From assembly GCA_005877965.1 (NCBI GenBank), contig VBNP01000156.1:1-6079 (forward strand): DNA of 6,079 nucleotides. Reading direction: 5' to 3'. How positions within the stretch are numbered: position 1 is the stretch's first letter; each line of letters opens with the position of its first letter. The stretch comes from Gammaproteobacteria bacterium (GTDB lineage Bacteria; Pseudomonadota; Gammaproteobacteria; Steroidobacterales; Steroidobacteraceae). The notes under the pieces were generated by a model. It was not told the DNA's origin and made no database searches. It saw nothing but the letters and a program-made list of their open reading frames with translations. Both the position numbers and the translations under genes were made by a program. Positions 1 through 6,079 of the stretch are shown here, piece after piece.

Positions 1-1
1 G

Positions 2-163
2 GAGGAGGCCAAGGGACCGGCGTTTGCGGTGGCGACGGGCCTGCTCGTCTATCCGCAGGCAGCGCATCTGGAACATAGCGAACCGCGGCGAACGCGGCAC
101 ACCGTGACAGGAACGGGCGGCTACATCGCACGGGTCGGACGATGGCTTCGGGAGAGCTTCTGA
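2..163 (+). CDS. ftsA: FtsA, cell division actin-like ATPase (C-terminal end only)
   Basis: FtsA is the actin-fold ATPase that tethers FtsZ filaments to the inner membrane and recruits later division proteins. Only the last 53 codons are in the window; the 5' end lies upstream. The reading frame opens with EEAKGPAFAVATGLLVYPQ, which matches the end of the actin-like fold, where FtsA proteins carry a P-x-F-A/x-A-x-G-L-L pattern. A variable, charged stretch follows (about residues 20-38 of the fragment). The protein ends in YIARVGRWLRESF, an amphipathic aromatic and basic segment typical of the membrane-targeting helix. The TGA stop is at 161-163, and ftsZ starts 88 bases later on the same strand, the standard dcw order. 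The identification rests on this short tail plus the adjacent ftsZ; the tail alone would be weaker evidence. Confidence 0.9.
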   Translation, partial: EEAKGPAFAVATGLLVYPQAAHLEHSEPRRTRHTVTGTGGYIARVGRWLRESF

Positions 164-240
164 TGACCCTTAAAACGAGATCCCAACGGCCGGCGTGGGA
201 CCGGCACCACCCGGCGGCGTTGGACAACGCGCGCGACATG

Positions 241-251
241 AAGAGGCAGCC
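241..251 (+). promoter_or_regulatory. Ribosome binding site that sets the ftsZ start
   Basis: AAGAGG at 241-246 lies 5 bases before the ATG at 252. It supports that ATG over an in-frame GTG at 195, which would add 19 residues (MGPAPPGGVGQRARHEEAA) unlike any FtsZ N-terminus. The remaining ftsA-ftsZ gap (164-240) shows no convincing promoter; it holds only a small 5-bp stem, GCGTT-GGAC-AACGC, shortly before the ribosome binding site. Confidence 0.7.
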
Positions 252-1991
252 ATGACCATCAATCTGAAGATTCCCGACATCCGTGAGCTCAAGCCGCGGA
301 TCACCGTGTTCGGGGTAGGCGGCGCCGGCGGCAACGCCGTCAACAATATGATCAACTCAGGGCTCGTGGGTTGCGACTTCGTCGTCGCCAATACCGACGC
401 CCAGGCGCTCGCCTCGTCGAAGGCGGAACGCATCGTGCAGATGGGCGTGCAGGTCACCGAGGGGCTCGGCGCCGGCTCGCAGCCCGAGGTCGGCCGCGCC
501 GCTGCCGAGGAGGTGATGGAGGAGATCCGCGAAAATCTCGTGGGCGCGCACATGGTATTCGTCACCGCCGGCATGGGCGGCGGCACCGGCACCGGCGCCG
601 CCCCCATCGTCGCCAAGGCCGCGCGCGAAGCGGGGATCCTGACCGTCGGCGTGGTGACCAAGCCGTTCCATTTCGAGGGCCTGCGGCGCATGCGGGTTGC
701 CGACGCCGGCCTCGCGGAGCTGGGCAAGGTGGTGGACACCTTGCTCATCATCCCGAACCAGAACCTGTTCCGGGTGGCGAACGAGAAGACCACTTTCGCC
801 GATGCCTTCGCCATGGCCGACCAGGTGCTCTATTCGGGGGTCGCCTGCATTACCGACCTCATGGTCAAGGAAGGTCTGATCAATCTCGACTTCGCCGACG
901 TGCGTGCGGTCATGCGCGAGATGGGCAAGGCGATGATGGGCACCGGCGAGGCTTCGGGCGAGAAGCGCGCGCTCGCGGCCGCCGAGGCCGCGATCTCCAA
1001 TCCGCTGATCGACGACGCCTCGATGAAGGGGGCGAGGGGCCTGCTCATCTCCATCACCGGCGGCCGCGATCTCACGCTCTACGAGGTCGACGAGGCCGCC
1101 ACCCGCATCCGCGAAGAAGTCGACCAGGATGCCAACATCATCGTCGGCGCCACCTTCGACGAGACGCTCGAAGGCATCATCCGGGTTTCTGTCGTGGCGA
1201 CCGGAATCGACCAGGCTACCAGCGTGCGGCCGGCGCCGGCGCCGGAGGTGCGGCTCGCCGACATCACCCAGAAGCTGCGGGCCGACCAGCAGCGGCTGTC
1301 GGAGCGGGTCGAGCGCAGCGAACCGCGCGCGCCCAGCTATGCCACGCCCACGGCTGCCAGCATGCCGGCGCAGACCCCCGAAACGATCGAGCAGGCTGCC
1401 AAGGCCGCCATTGCCGCCGCCCTCGCACCGGCATCGATCGAGGACGTGACCATTCGGCCAATGCAGCCGAAGCCCTCCCTTTTCGCCGACGCCGCAGCGG
1501 CAACGGCTCCCGCCCCGGTCGAGTCGCCGGCGCCGACGGCGTTCATTCCGCCCGCGCCGGAGCGCACAGCCAATCGTCCGACGCGGCGGATGCCGGGGAT
1601 CGACGAACTGCCGCCCCATACCCAAAACGAAATCCGTATCCAGCGCGGCGAGGCGTCCGCGCCCGAGCATCCCGAGAAGCGGCGCATGGGCCTGTTGCAG
1701 CGACTCGCGTCGGTCGGCCTCGGTGGCCGCCGCGAGGAAATTCCGGACCCGGCCTCGGACGTCCGCCGGGCAGCGCCTCTGGCAGCCCCGCCACAGCGGC
1801 CGGGGGACCGGCTGCCGCTGCGGGCGCCGCCACGGCCGCCCGAATCACCCCGCGCCGAACCGGTCTCCGAGTACGCCCGAAGGCCATCTCATCAAGGGCT
1901 CGACCAGCACGGCCGGGCCACTCCTGTGCATAATTCGGTGGAGGAAGACCAACTTGATATTCCCGCCTTCCTGCGCCGGCAGACGAATTAA
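252..1991 (+). CDS. ftsZ: FtsZ, tubulin-like cell division GTPase
   Basis: FtsZ polymerises with GTP into the cytoplasmic Z-ring that guides septal wall synthesis. The protein is 579 residues from ATG 252. The N-terminal nucleotide loop GVGGAGGN is at residues 21-28. The tubulin signature GGGTGTG is at 109-115. The T7 synergy loop N-L-D-F-A-D is at 211-216, with both acidic residues needed for GTP hydrolysis in the neighbouring subunit. The globular core ends near residue 320. A Pro/Ala/Arg-rich linker of about 240 residues follows. Within it two stretches look conserved rather than random: RMPGIDELPPHTQNEIR (446-462) and KRRMGLLQRLASVGLG (476-491). The extreme C-terminus EEDQLDIPAFLRRQTN (564-579) contains the D-I-P-A-F-L-R-R tail that binds FtsA and other partners. 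E. coli FtsZ has 383 residues; a long linker is usual in Alphaproteobacteria and longest in Hyphomicrobiales. The gene follows ftsA in the dcw cluster. Confidence 0.98.
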   Translation: MTINLKIPDIRELKPRITVFGVGGAGGNAVNNMINSGLVGCDFVVANTDAQALASSKAERIVQMGVQVTEGLGAGSQPEVGRAAAEEVMEEIRENLVGAHMVFVTAGMGGGTGTGAAPIVAKAAREAGILTVGVVTKPFHFEGLRRMRVADAGLAELGKVVDTLLIIPNQNLFRVANEKTTFADAFAMADQVLYSGVACITDLMVKEGLINLDFADVRAVMREMGKAMMGTGEASGEKRALAAAEAAISNPLIDDASMKGARGLLISITGGRDLTLYEVDEAATRIREEVDQDANIIVGATFDETLEGIIRVSVVATGIDQATSVRPAPAPEVRLADITQKLRADQQRLSERVERSEPRAPSYATPTAASMPAQTPETIEQAAKAAIAAALAPASIEDVTIRPMQPKPSLFADAAAATAPAPVESPAPTAFIPPAPERTANRPTRRMPGIDELPPHTQNEIRIQRGEASAPEHPEKRRMGLLQRLASVGLGGRREEIPDPASDVRRAAPLAAPPQRPGDRLPLRAPPRPPESPRAEPVSEYARRPSHQGLDQHGRATPVHNSVEEDQLDIPAFLRRQTN

Positions 1992-2009
1992 GGGCTCTGC
2001 CCGTCCCGC

Positions 2010-2041
2010 GATCGGCCGCAGCCCCCCGGCTACGGCCGATC
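2010..2041 (+). terminator. GC-rich stem-loop just after ftsZ, possible terminator
   Basis: GATCGGCCG (2010-2018) pairs perfectly with CGGCCGATC (2033-2041). After one C/A mismatch the stem continues with AGCC (2020-2023) pairing with GGCT (2028-2031), closing a CCCC loop. It starts 18 bases past the ftsZ stop. No T-run follows, so it is not a textbook intrinsic terminator. It may instead protect the 3' end of the ftsZ mRNA or work with Rho. Confidence 0.5.
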
Positions 2042-2154
2042 AGTGCGTCCAGCGGTGCCTTCTGCATTCAAATCATGCTACTGCTTTCACACAGGAATTT
2101 TGAAATCCACGTTGCGGGCGCCAGCGCCTGATTGGGCAGGACGGACCTAGCCTT

Positions 2155-2176
2155 TTGCACGTTAACCAATTTACGA
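2155..2176 (+). promoter_or_regulatory. Possible CtrA half-site and weak promoter elements upstream of lpxC
   Basis: TTAACC at 2162-2167 matches one half of the alphaproteobacterial CtrA site (TTAA, seven bases, TTAA), but the second half is not preserved at the right distance. TTGCAC at 2155-2160 resembles a -35 element but lacks a good -10 partner. Another weak pair is TTGGTG (2234-2239) with TAAGCT (2257-2262). None is strong, so the exact promoter position is undetermined. Confidence 0.2.
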
Positions 2177-2348
2177 CAGCGGCACGGCACGATTGCGGCC
2201 GCTTCAAGGTAACAGTCAGTAAAAAAGCGTGAATTGGTGTTATGCCGCGACGCAGTTAAGCTTTCCATGTTGCTGGGGATTTGGTCGGGGGACAGTGCGG
2301 TCGATTCAAGTTCCGCAAGTTAGATCTCACTCCCCGCTGGTGGGTTGC

Positions 2349-2368
2349 GCGACGACGGGTTTCGTCGC
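2349..2368 (+). promoter_or_regulatory. Small stem-loop in the lpxC leader
   Basis: GCGACGA (2349-2355) and TCGTCGC (2362-2368) form a perfect 7-bp stem with a 6-base loop. It ends 51 bases before the lpxC start codon. It could influence lpxC mRNA folding or translation, but a stem of this size can arise by chance in GC-rich DNA. Confidence 0.3.
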
Positions 2369-2419
2369 CGAACGTGCGCGTGCCTTAAATCACGGCGAGC
2401 GCGTAAGTGGGACGGGAGT

Positions 2420-3370
2420 ATGAAAGTCGACAGGCAAACTACGCTTTGCGATCAGGTCACGTTGTCCGGCGTCGGAGTGCATTCCGGGTTGCCCGTCACG
2501 CTGACGCTGCATCCCGCCGATGTCGACAATGGAATCACTTTCATCCGCACCGGCCTGCCCGGCGGTCGCGAGCGTGAGTTCCGCGCGGACATCCGCGCGG
2601 TAACCGCCACCGAATTTGCCACCGTGCTGGGCGACGACTCGGGGCCGTTGGTATCCACGGCCGAGCACGTGCTGGCCGCCTTGCGCGGGCTTGGTGTCGA
2701 CAATGCGGGGGTCGAGATCGACGGGCCGGAGGCGCCGATCATGGACGGCAGCGCCGCGCCGTTTGTGGCTGCGATCCAGCAGGTCGGCATCACCACTTAT
2801 GATGCACCGCGCCGCTATATCCGGGTGCTCCGCCCAGTGCGAGTAGCAATGGGCGATGCCTACGGCGAGTTGCGGCCCTATGCGCGCGGCTTCCGGGTCG
2901 AGTCCGAGATCGCCTTCGACCATCCGCTGATCGGGCGCCAGTCAATCCAGTTCGACGGCCGTCCCGACACGTTCTGCCGCGAGATCGCGCGCGCGCGCAC
3001 TTTCGGCTTCATGCGTGACGTGGCCAAACTCTGGAGTGCGGGCTTTGCGCTTGGCGCCTCGCTGGAGAACACGCTGGTGGTGACCGACCATCGCGTCCTC
3101 AACCCCGAAGGCACCCGCTTTCGCGATGAATTCGTCCGTCACAAAGTGCTTGACGCCATTGGCGACCTTGCACTGGCGGGTGCGCCCCTGCTCGGCGCCT
3201 ACCGAACAGTGCGCGGTGGCCACAAGCTCAATTATGCAGTGCTCTCGGCGCTGATGGCGGATGCCGGCGCCTGGACGTTGGTCGAGGCCGAACCGCTGCC
3301 GGCGAGCCGCGGCCATGCCGAAGTGGCGGCTGCGCTGGCGGCCCCGGCCTATGCACCTGAGGTGTCCTGA
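2420..3370 (+). CDS. lpxC: LpxC, UDP-3-O-acyl-N-acetylglucosamine deacetylase
   Basis: LpxC is the cytosolic zinc hydrolase that removes the acetyl group from UDP-3-O-acyl-GlcNAc, the committed step of lipid A synthesis. The protein is 316 residues, normal for the family (about 305-315). Its N-terminus QTTLCDQVTLSGVGVHSG is characteristic. The zinc ligands are visible: His83 in S-T-A-E-H, and His241 and Asp245 in R-H-K-V-L-D-A-I-G-D. Glu82 matches the catalytic base (Glu78 in E. coli). His268 in G-G-H-K matches the second catalytic residue (His265). The substrate-pocket segment PEAPIMDGSAAPFV is intact. The start is ATG 2420, giving the normal N-terminus. An in-frame TTG at 2345 would add 25 basic residues without family character. 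The Shine-Dalgarno is poor: GGGAG sits only one base from the ATG, and GTGGGA is about 7 bases away. The gene follows ftsZ as in many proteobacteria, here after a long gap. Confidence 0.97.
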   Translation: MKVDRQTTLCDQVTLSGVGVHSGLPVTLTLHPADVDNGITFIRTGLPGGREREFRADIRAVTATEFATVLGDDSGPLVSTAEHVLAALRGLGVDNAGVEIDGPEAPIMDGSAAPFVAAIQQVGITTYDAPRRYIRVLRPVRVAMGDAYGELRPYARGFRVESEIAFDHPLIGRQSIQFDGRPDTFCREIARARTFGFMRDVAKLWSAGFALGASLENTLVVTDHRVLNPEGTRFRDEFVRHKVLDAIGDLALAGAPLLGAYRTVRGGHKLNYAVLSALMADAGAWTLVEAEPLPASRGHAEVAAALAAPAYAPEVS

Positions 3371-3474
3371 CAGCGCCCAGGGGGCGATCCGCGCCCGTGC
3401 CGGCCTTGCCGTTCGCCACATTCCGGGCGGATTGTCCGCATATTCGCTTGGTCGGGTCGGGATTTATCAGTGCC

Positions 3475-4353
3475 ATGGGGTGGTCAGTCGCTTTGGATGG
3501 ACGTGATCGGCGCACGGCCAGGTTCGCGCGCCTGGTCGCGCTCGTGCTGTTCGCCGCGCCGCTCGGCGGCTGCGAAAGCCTCAGCAGTCTCGTCTGGTGG
3601 AATAAGGAAGACCCCGTGCTCGAGGAGCCGGCCGACAAGCTCTATAACGAGGGTCTCTTCCTCCTCAACGACCGGAAGGACATCAAGGCGGCGGCGAAAC
3701 GCTTTGACGAGGTCGAGCGCCAGCACCCCTATTCGGATTGGGCGCGCAAGTCGCTCTTGATGTCGGCCTATGCCTATTACCAGGGCGGACAGTATGAAGA
3801 CTCGATCAATTCGGCGCGCCGCTACATCCAGTTGCATCCGGGCAGCCAGGACGTGGCCTATGCGCAGTTCCTGATCGGCACCTCATTCTTCGACCAGATC
3901 CGCGACGTCACCCGCGACCAGGACCGCACCGAGCGGGCGATCACCGCGCTCGATGAAGTGGTTCGCAAGTATCCCGATACCGAATACGCGGTCTCCGCCA
4001 AGCGCAAAATCGAACAGGCCCGCGACCAGCTCGCTGGCAAGGAGATGATGGTCGGCCGCTACTACATGGAGCGGCGCGATTTCACCGGCGCGATCAACCG
4101 GTTCAAGATCGTGGTCACCCGCTATCAGACCACCCGCCACGTCGAGGAGGCGCTGTTGCGTCTCACCGAAACCTATCTGGCGCTCGGGATCGTCGGCGAG
4201 GCGCAGACCTCGGCCGCGGTGCTCGGCCATAACTTCCCCGACAGCCGCTGGTACAAGGACGCCTATGTGCTGATGCGCGAAAAGGGGCTCGAGCCGGCCG
4301 AGAACAGGAATTCCTGGATCAGCCAGGCCTTCAAGAAGTTCGGGCTCGGCTGA
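3475..4353 (+). CDS. bamD: BamD, outer membrane protein assembly lipoprotein
   Basis: BamD is the essential periplasm-facing lipoprotein of the BAM complex, which works with BamA to fold and insert beta-barrel proteins into the outer membrane. The protein is 292 residues. A lipoprotein signal peptide has a basic region (R-R-T-A-R-F-A-R), a hydrophobic stretch (LVALVLFAAP) and the lipobox L-G-G-C with the lipidated Cys33. The next residue is Glu, not the Asp that retains lipoproteins in the inner membrane, which agrees with outer-membrane sorting. The mature part is a run of about five TPR-like helical hairpins (about residues 53-265), including PADKLYNEGLFLL, SAYAYYQGGQYEDSI and YYMERRDFTGAINRF, all typical of BamD/ComL. 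ATG 3475 is preferred over GTG 3397, which would give an n-region of nearly 50 residues; no strong Shine-Dalgarno decides this. The 104-base gap after lpxC holds two short 5-bp stems (3374-3386 and 3427-3439) and no clear promoter. Confidence 0.95.
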   Translation: MGWSVALDGRDRRTARFARLVALVLFAAPLGGCESLSSLVWWNKEDPVLEEPADKLYNEGLFLLNDRKDIKAAAKRFDEVERQHPYSDWARKSLLMSAYAYYQGGQYEDSINSARRYIQLHPGSQDVAYAQFLIGTSFFDQIRDVTRDQDRTERAITALDEVVRKYPDTEYAVSAKRKIEQARDQLAGKEMMVGRYYMERRDFTGAINRFKIVVTRYQTTRHVEEALLRLTETYLALGIVGEAQTSAAVLGHNFPDSRWYKDAYVLMREKGLEPAENRNSWISQAFKKFGLG

Positions 4354-4361
4354 GCGGAGCA

Positions 4362-4438
4362 CAGACGACGGACGACAGAGGACAGAATCGCGATTATTCT
4401 TCCGCTTCCGTCCTCCGTCATCTGTCCTCCGTCCTCCG
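4362..4438. repeat. Imperfect inverted repeat with 7-base periodicity between bamD and recN
   Basis: The left arm (4362-4386) and the reverse complement of the right arm (4414-4438) agree at 20 of 25 positions, around a 27-base spacer. The innermost 19 positions agree at 16. The right side is built of heptamers: TCCTCCG at 4411-4417, TCATCTG at 4418-4424, then TCCTCCG twice more (4425-4431 and 4432-4438). The left arm shows the matching units CGACGGA, CGACAGA and GGACAGA (4366-4386). The element fills almost the whole 85-base gap and ends on the base before the recN ATG. It may be a dispersed intergenic repeat, a terminator-like structure after bamD, or a structured recN leader; the sequence does not decide among these. 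Confidence 0.65.
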
Positions 4439-6079
4439 ATGCTCACCCGCCTCTCCATCCGCGATATCGTCCTGATCGATCGGCTCGACATCGACTTTGC
4501 GGCCGGCCTTTCGGTGCTGACCGGCGAGACCGGCGCCGGCAAGTCGATCCTGCTCGACGCCTTTGCACTCGCGCTCGGCGCGCGCGGCGATGTGGCGCTG
4601 GTGCGCCACGGCGCCAGCGAAGGACAGGTGACGGCGGCCTTCGATCTGCCGCGCGCGCATCCGGCGCATGCGCTCATGGCCGAGAACGGCATCGCGGCGG
4701 CGGACGAGCTGATCCTGCGGCGCGTGCAGTTCGCGGACGGCCGCACCCGCGCCTTCGCCAACGACCAGCCGGTGGGCGCGCAAGTGCTGAAGGCGCTGGG
4801 CGCCGCGCTGGTCGAGATCCATGGCCAGCACGACGAACGCGCGCTGGTGGATACCGCCACGCATCGCTATCTGCTCGATGCCTTCGGCGGGATCGAGCCG
4901 CACGCACAACAGGTGGCGCGGCTGTGGGACGAGCGGCGCGCTTGCGAAGCCGCGCTCGCCGCCAAGCGTGCCGAGGTCGAGCGTGCCCAGCGCGAGGCTG
5001 ATTGGCTGCGCCATGCAGTCGAAGAACTGGCCGCGCTCAAGCCCGCGCCAGCAGAGGAGACCGCGCTGGCCGAACGCCGCACCGCCATGATGGCTGCAGA
5101 AAAGGTGGCCGGCGATCTGCGCGATGCGCACGAGGCGGTGGCCGGGAGCGCCTCGCCGGTGCCGGCCCTGGCGGCCGCCGTGCGCCGGCTCGAGCGCCGC
5201 TCCGCCCAGGCGCCGGCGCTGATCGAGCCTTCGGCGCGCTCGCTCGATGCCGCACTGTCGGCGCTCGAAGACGCGCGCGCGCATCTCGACGAGGCACTGC
5301 GGCAGGCCGAGCACGACCCGCACGAGCTTGAAAAAATCGAGGAGCGGCTGTTTGCGCTGCGCGCCGCCGCGCGCAAATACAACGTGTCCGTGGACGAGCT
5401 CAACGTGCTCGCCGCCCGCTACGCCGCCGACCTCGGCCTCATCGACGCCGGCGCGCAGGCGCTGGCAAGCCTCGAAGTGGCGTCCCGCGAGGCGGCGGAG
5501 CGCTATCGCGCGGCTGCAGATGCGCTGTCCGCCGCGCGCCGCAAGGTGGCCGAAAAGCTCGACAAGGCGGCCAATGCCGAGCTCAAGCCGCTGCGGCTTG
5601 AGCGCGCGACATTCTCCACCGAGATCGCGAGCGAGCCGGAGGCAGGCGGCCCGCACGGCATGGACCGGGTCGAATTCTGGGTGTGCACCAATCCAGGCAC
5701 CCGGCCGGGGCCGCTGATGAAGGTGGCGTCCGGTGGCGAGCTCGCGCGTTTCCTGCTCGCGCTCAAGGTGGTGCTCGCCGACCGCAGTTCCGCGCCCACG
5801 CTGGTGTTCGACGAGGTCGACACCGGTGTCGGCGGCGCGGTCGCCGATGCCATCGGCGTGCGGCTCGCGCGCCTCTCGCGCCGCGCCCAGGTGATTGCGG
5901 TAACGCATGCGCCACAGGTCGCCGCCCGTGCCGACCGCCACTACCTCATCACCAAGGATGCGCTCGCCAAGGGCAAACGGGTCGCAACCCGCGTCGCAGA
6001 GGTCTCGGCCGAGCGCCGCCGCGAGGAGATTGCGCGCATGCTCGCCGGCGCCGAGATCACCGCGGAGGCACGCGCGGCG
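4439..6079 (+). CDS. recN: RecN, SMC-like DNA double-strand-break repair ATPase (3' end cut by the window)
   Basis: RecN is a cytoplasmic SMC-family ATPase that gathers broken DNA ends and helps RecA-dependent recombination. The frame is open for 547 codons to the window edge; family members are about 555-560 residues, so only the last few are missing. The start MLTRLSIRDIVLIDRLDIDF is the typical RecN opening and fixes the ATG at 4439. The Walker A motif GETGAGKS is at residues 29-36. The middle (about 160-370) is Ala/Glu/Arg-rich and predicted to form the antiparallel coiled coil. The ABC signature K-V-A-S-G-G-E-L-A-R is at 428-437. Walker B with the D-loop, TLVFDEVDTGVGG, is at 454-466, and the switch histidine is in V-T-H-A-P-Q (His490). 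It lies 85 bases after bamD. No Shine-Dalgarno is visible: the bases before the ATG are CCTCC-rich. No alphaproteobacterial LexA box (GTTC-N7-GTTC or GAAC-N7-GAAC) is seen in the gap, so SOS control is not supported here. Confidence 0.96.
   Translation, partial: MLTRLSIRDIVLIDRLDIDFAAGLSVLTGETGAGKSILLDAFALALGARGDVALVRHGASEGQVTAAFDLPRAHPAHALMAENGIAAADELILRRVQFADGRTRAFANDQPVGAQVLKALGAALVEIHGQHDERALVDTATHRYLLDAFGGIEPHAQQVARLWDERRACEAALAAKRAEVERAQREADWLRHAVEELAALKPAPAEETALAERRTAMMAAEKVAGDLRDAHEAVAGSASPVPALAAAVRRLERRSAQAPALIEPSARSLDAALSALEDARAHLDEALRQAEHDPHELEKIEERLFALRAAARKYNVSVDELNVLAARYAADLGLIDAGAQALASLEVASREAAERYRAAADALSAARRKVAEKLDKAANAELKPLRLERATFSTEIASEPEAGGPHGMDRVEFWVCTNPGTRPGPLMKVASGGELARFLLALKVVLADRSSAPTLVFDEVDTGVGGAVADAIGVRLARLSRRAQVIAVTHAPQVAARADRHYLITKDALAKGKRVATRVAEVSAERRREEIARMLAGAEITAEARAA

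Larger units (their letters stand above)
1992..2419 (+). other. Intergenic region between ftsZ and lpxC, probable lpxC promoter region
   Basis: This 428-base stretch has no credible gene. Its start holds a strong GC hairpin (2010-2041). Its middle (about 2060-2280) is clearly AT-richer than the flanking genes, with runs such as a six-A tract at 2221-2226, as expected for a promoter region. Its end holds a second small hairpin (2349-2368). A 66-codon minus-strand frame (2068-2268) and in-frame extensions of lpxC have no recognisable protein character. A GATTC site (2303-2307) is a potential GANTC target of the alphaproteobacterial CcrM methylase, but one site is not meaningful by itself. The gap suggests that lpxC is transcribed separately from ftsA-ftsZ. 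Confidence 0.6.

Noticed and set aside
357..1670. 437-codon minus-strand frame and a 520-codon second plus-strand frame (371-1933) over ftsZ
   Set aside because: Both are Arg/Gly-rich low-complexity products overlapping ftsZ, whose own frame has all the FtsZ motifs and the conserved C-terminal tail.
2085..2097. TTTCACACAGGAA, identical to the stretch before lacZ in E. coli and many vectors
   Set aside because: The identity stops after 13 bases, there is no lacZ or vector sequence around it, and the only nearby start (TTG 2099) would give a product under 20 residues. Probably coincidence.
2068..2268. 66-codon minus-strand frame in the ftsZ-lpxC gap
   Set aside because: There is no recognisable protein family, no clear ribosome binding site and no neighbouring partner gene; the length is within chance expectation.
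2345..2419. N-terminal extension of lpxC from TTG 2345
   Set aside because: The extra 25 residues are basic and unlike LpxC, and they overlap a hairpin; ATG 2420 gives the family's normal N-terminus and length.
4305..4316. 12-base perfect palindrome CAGGAATTCCTG near the end of bamD
   Set aside because: It lies inside coding sequence and encodes ordinary bamD residues; a single copy gives no reason to assume a binding site.
4418..5941. 507-codon open frame on the minus strand opposite recN
   Set aside because: It is a His/Arg/Gly-rich translation without domain character, lying antisense to a fully motif-supported recN. Such frames are common opposite GC-rich codons ending in G or C.
1..6079. 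A new multi-gene system, mobile element, CRISPR array or tRNA
   Set aside because: Both strands were read for these; all long frames with protein character belong to the five known housekeeping genes, and no direct repeat array, terminal inverted repeats of an insertion sequence, or cloverleaf was seen.

Overview
This is a GC-rich housekeeping window from an alphaproteobacterium, most likely of the order Hyphomicrobiales (Rhizobiales). The assignment rests on three things. FtsZ has a very long Ala/Pro-rich linker (579 residues in total) and an N-terminus of the type recalled from that order. The gene order is ftsA-ftsZ-lpxC-bamD-recN. The codon use is uniformly GC-rich. Genus cannot be fixed from the sequence alone.

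Layout, all genes on the + strand: the last 53 codons of ftsA (2-163); ftsZ (252-1991); a 428-base gap (1992-2419) that starts with a strong GC hairpin and becomes AT-richer, and probably holds the lpxC promoter; lpxC (2420-3370); a 104-base gap; bamD (3475-4353); an 85-base gap filled by an imperfect inverted repeat with 7-base periodicity; and recN (4439 to the window edge, lacking only its last residues). The large minus-strand open frames are shadows of GC-rich coding sequence.

The genes form the end of the division and cell wall (dcw) cluster followed by envelope biogenesis. FtsA and FtsZ build the division ring at the inner membrane. LpxC commits UDP-GlcNAc derivatives to lipid A. BamD is the lipoprotein partner of the outer-membrane protein insertion machine. 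RecN is an SMC-like double-strand-break repair ATPase that commonly follows bamD in alphaproteobacteria. All key catalytic or binding motifs looked for are present, and no gene is broken.

I see no mobile element, CRISPR array, tRNA or rRNA, and no candidate for a new multi-gene system. The items most worth a second look are the heptameric inverted repeat abutting the recN start codon, with the absence of a Shine-Dalgarno there, and the long structured leader region ahead of lpxC.
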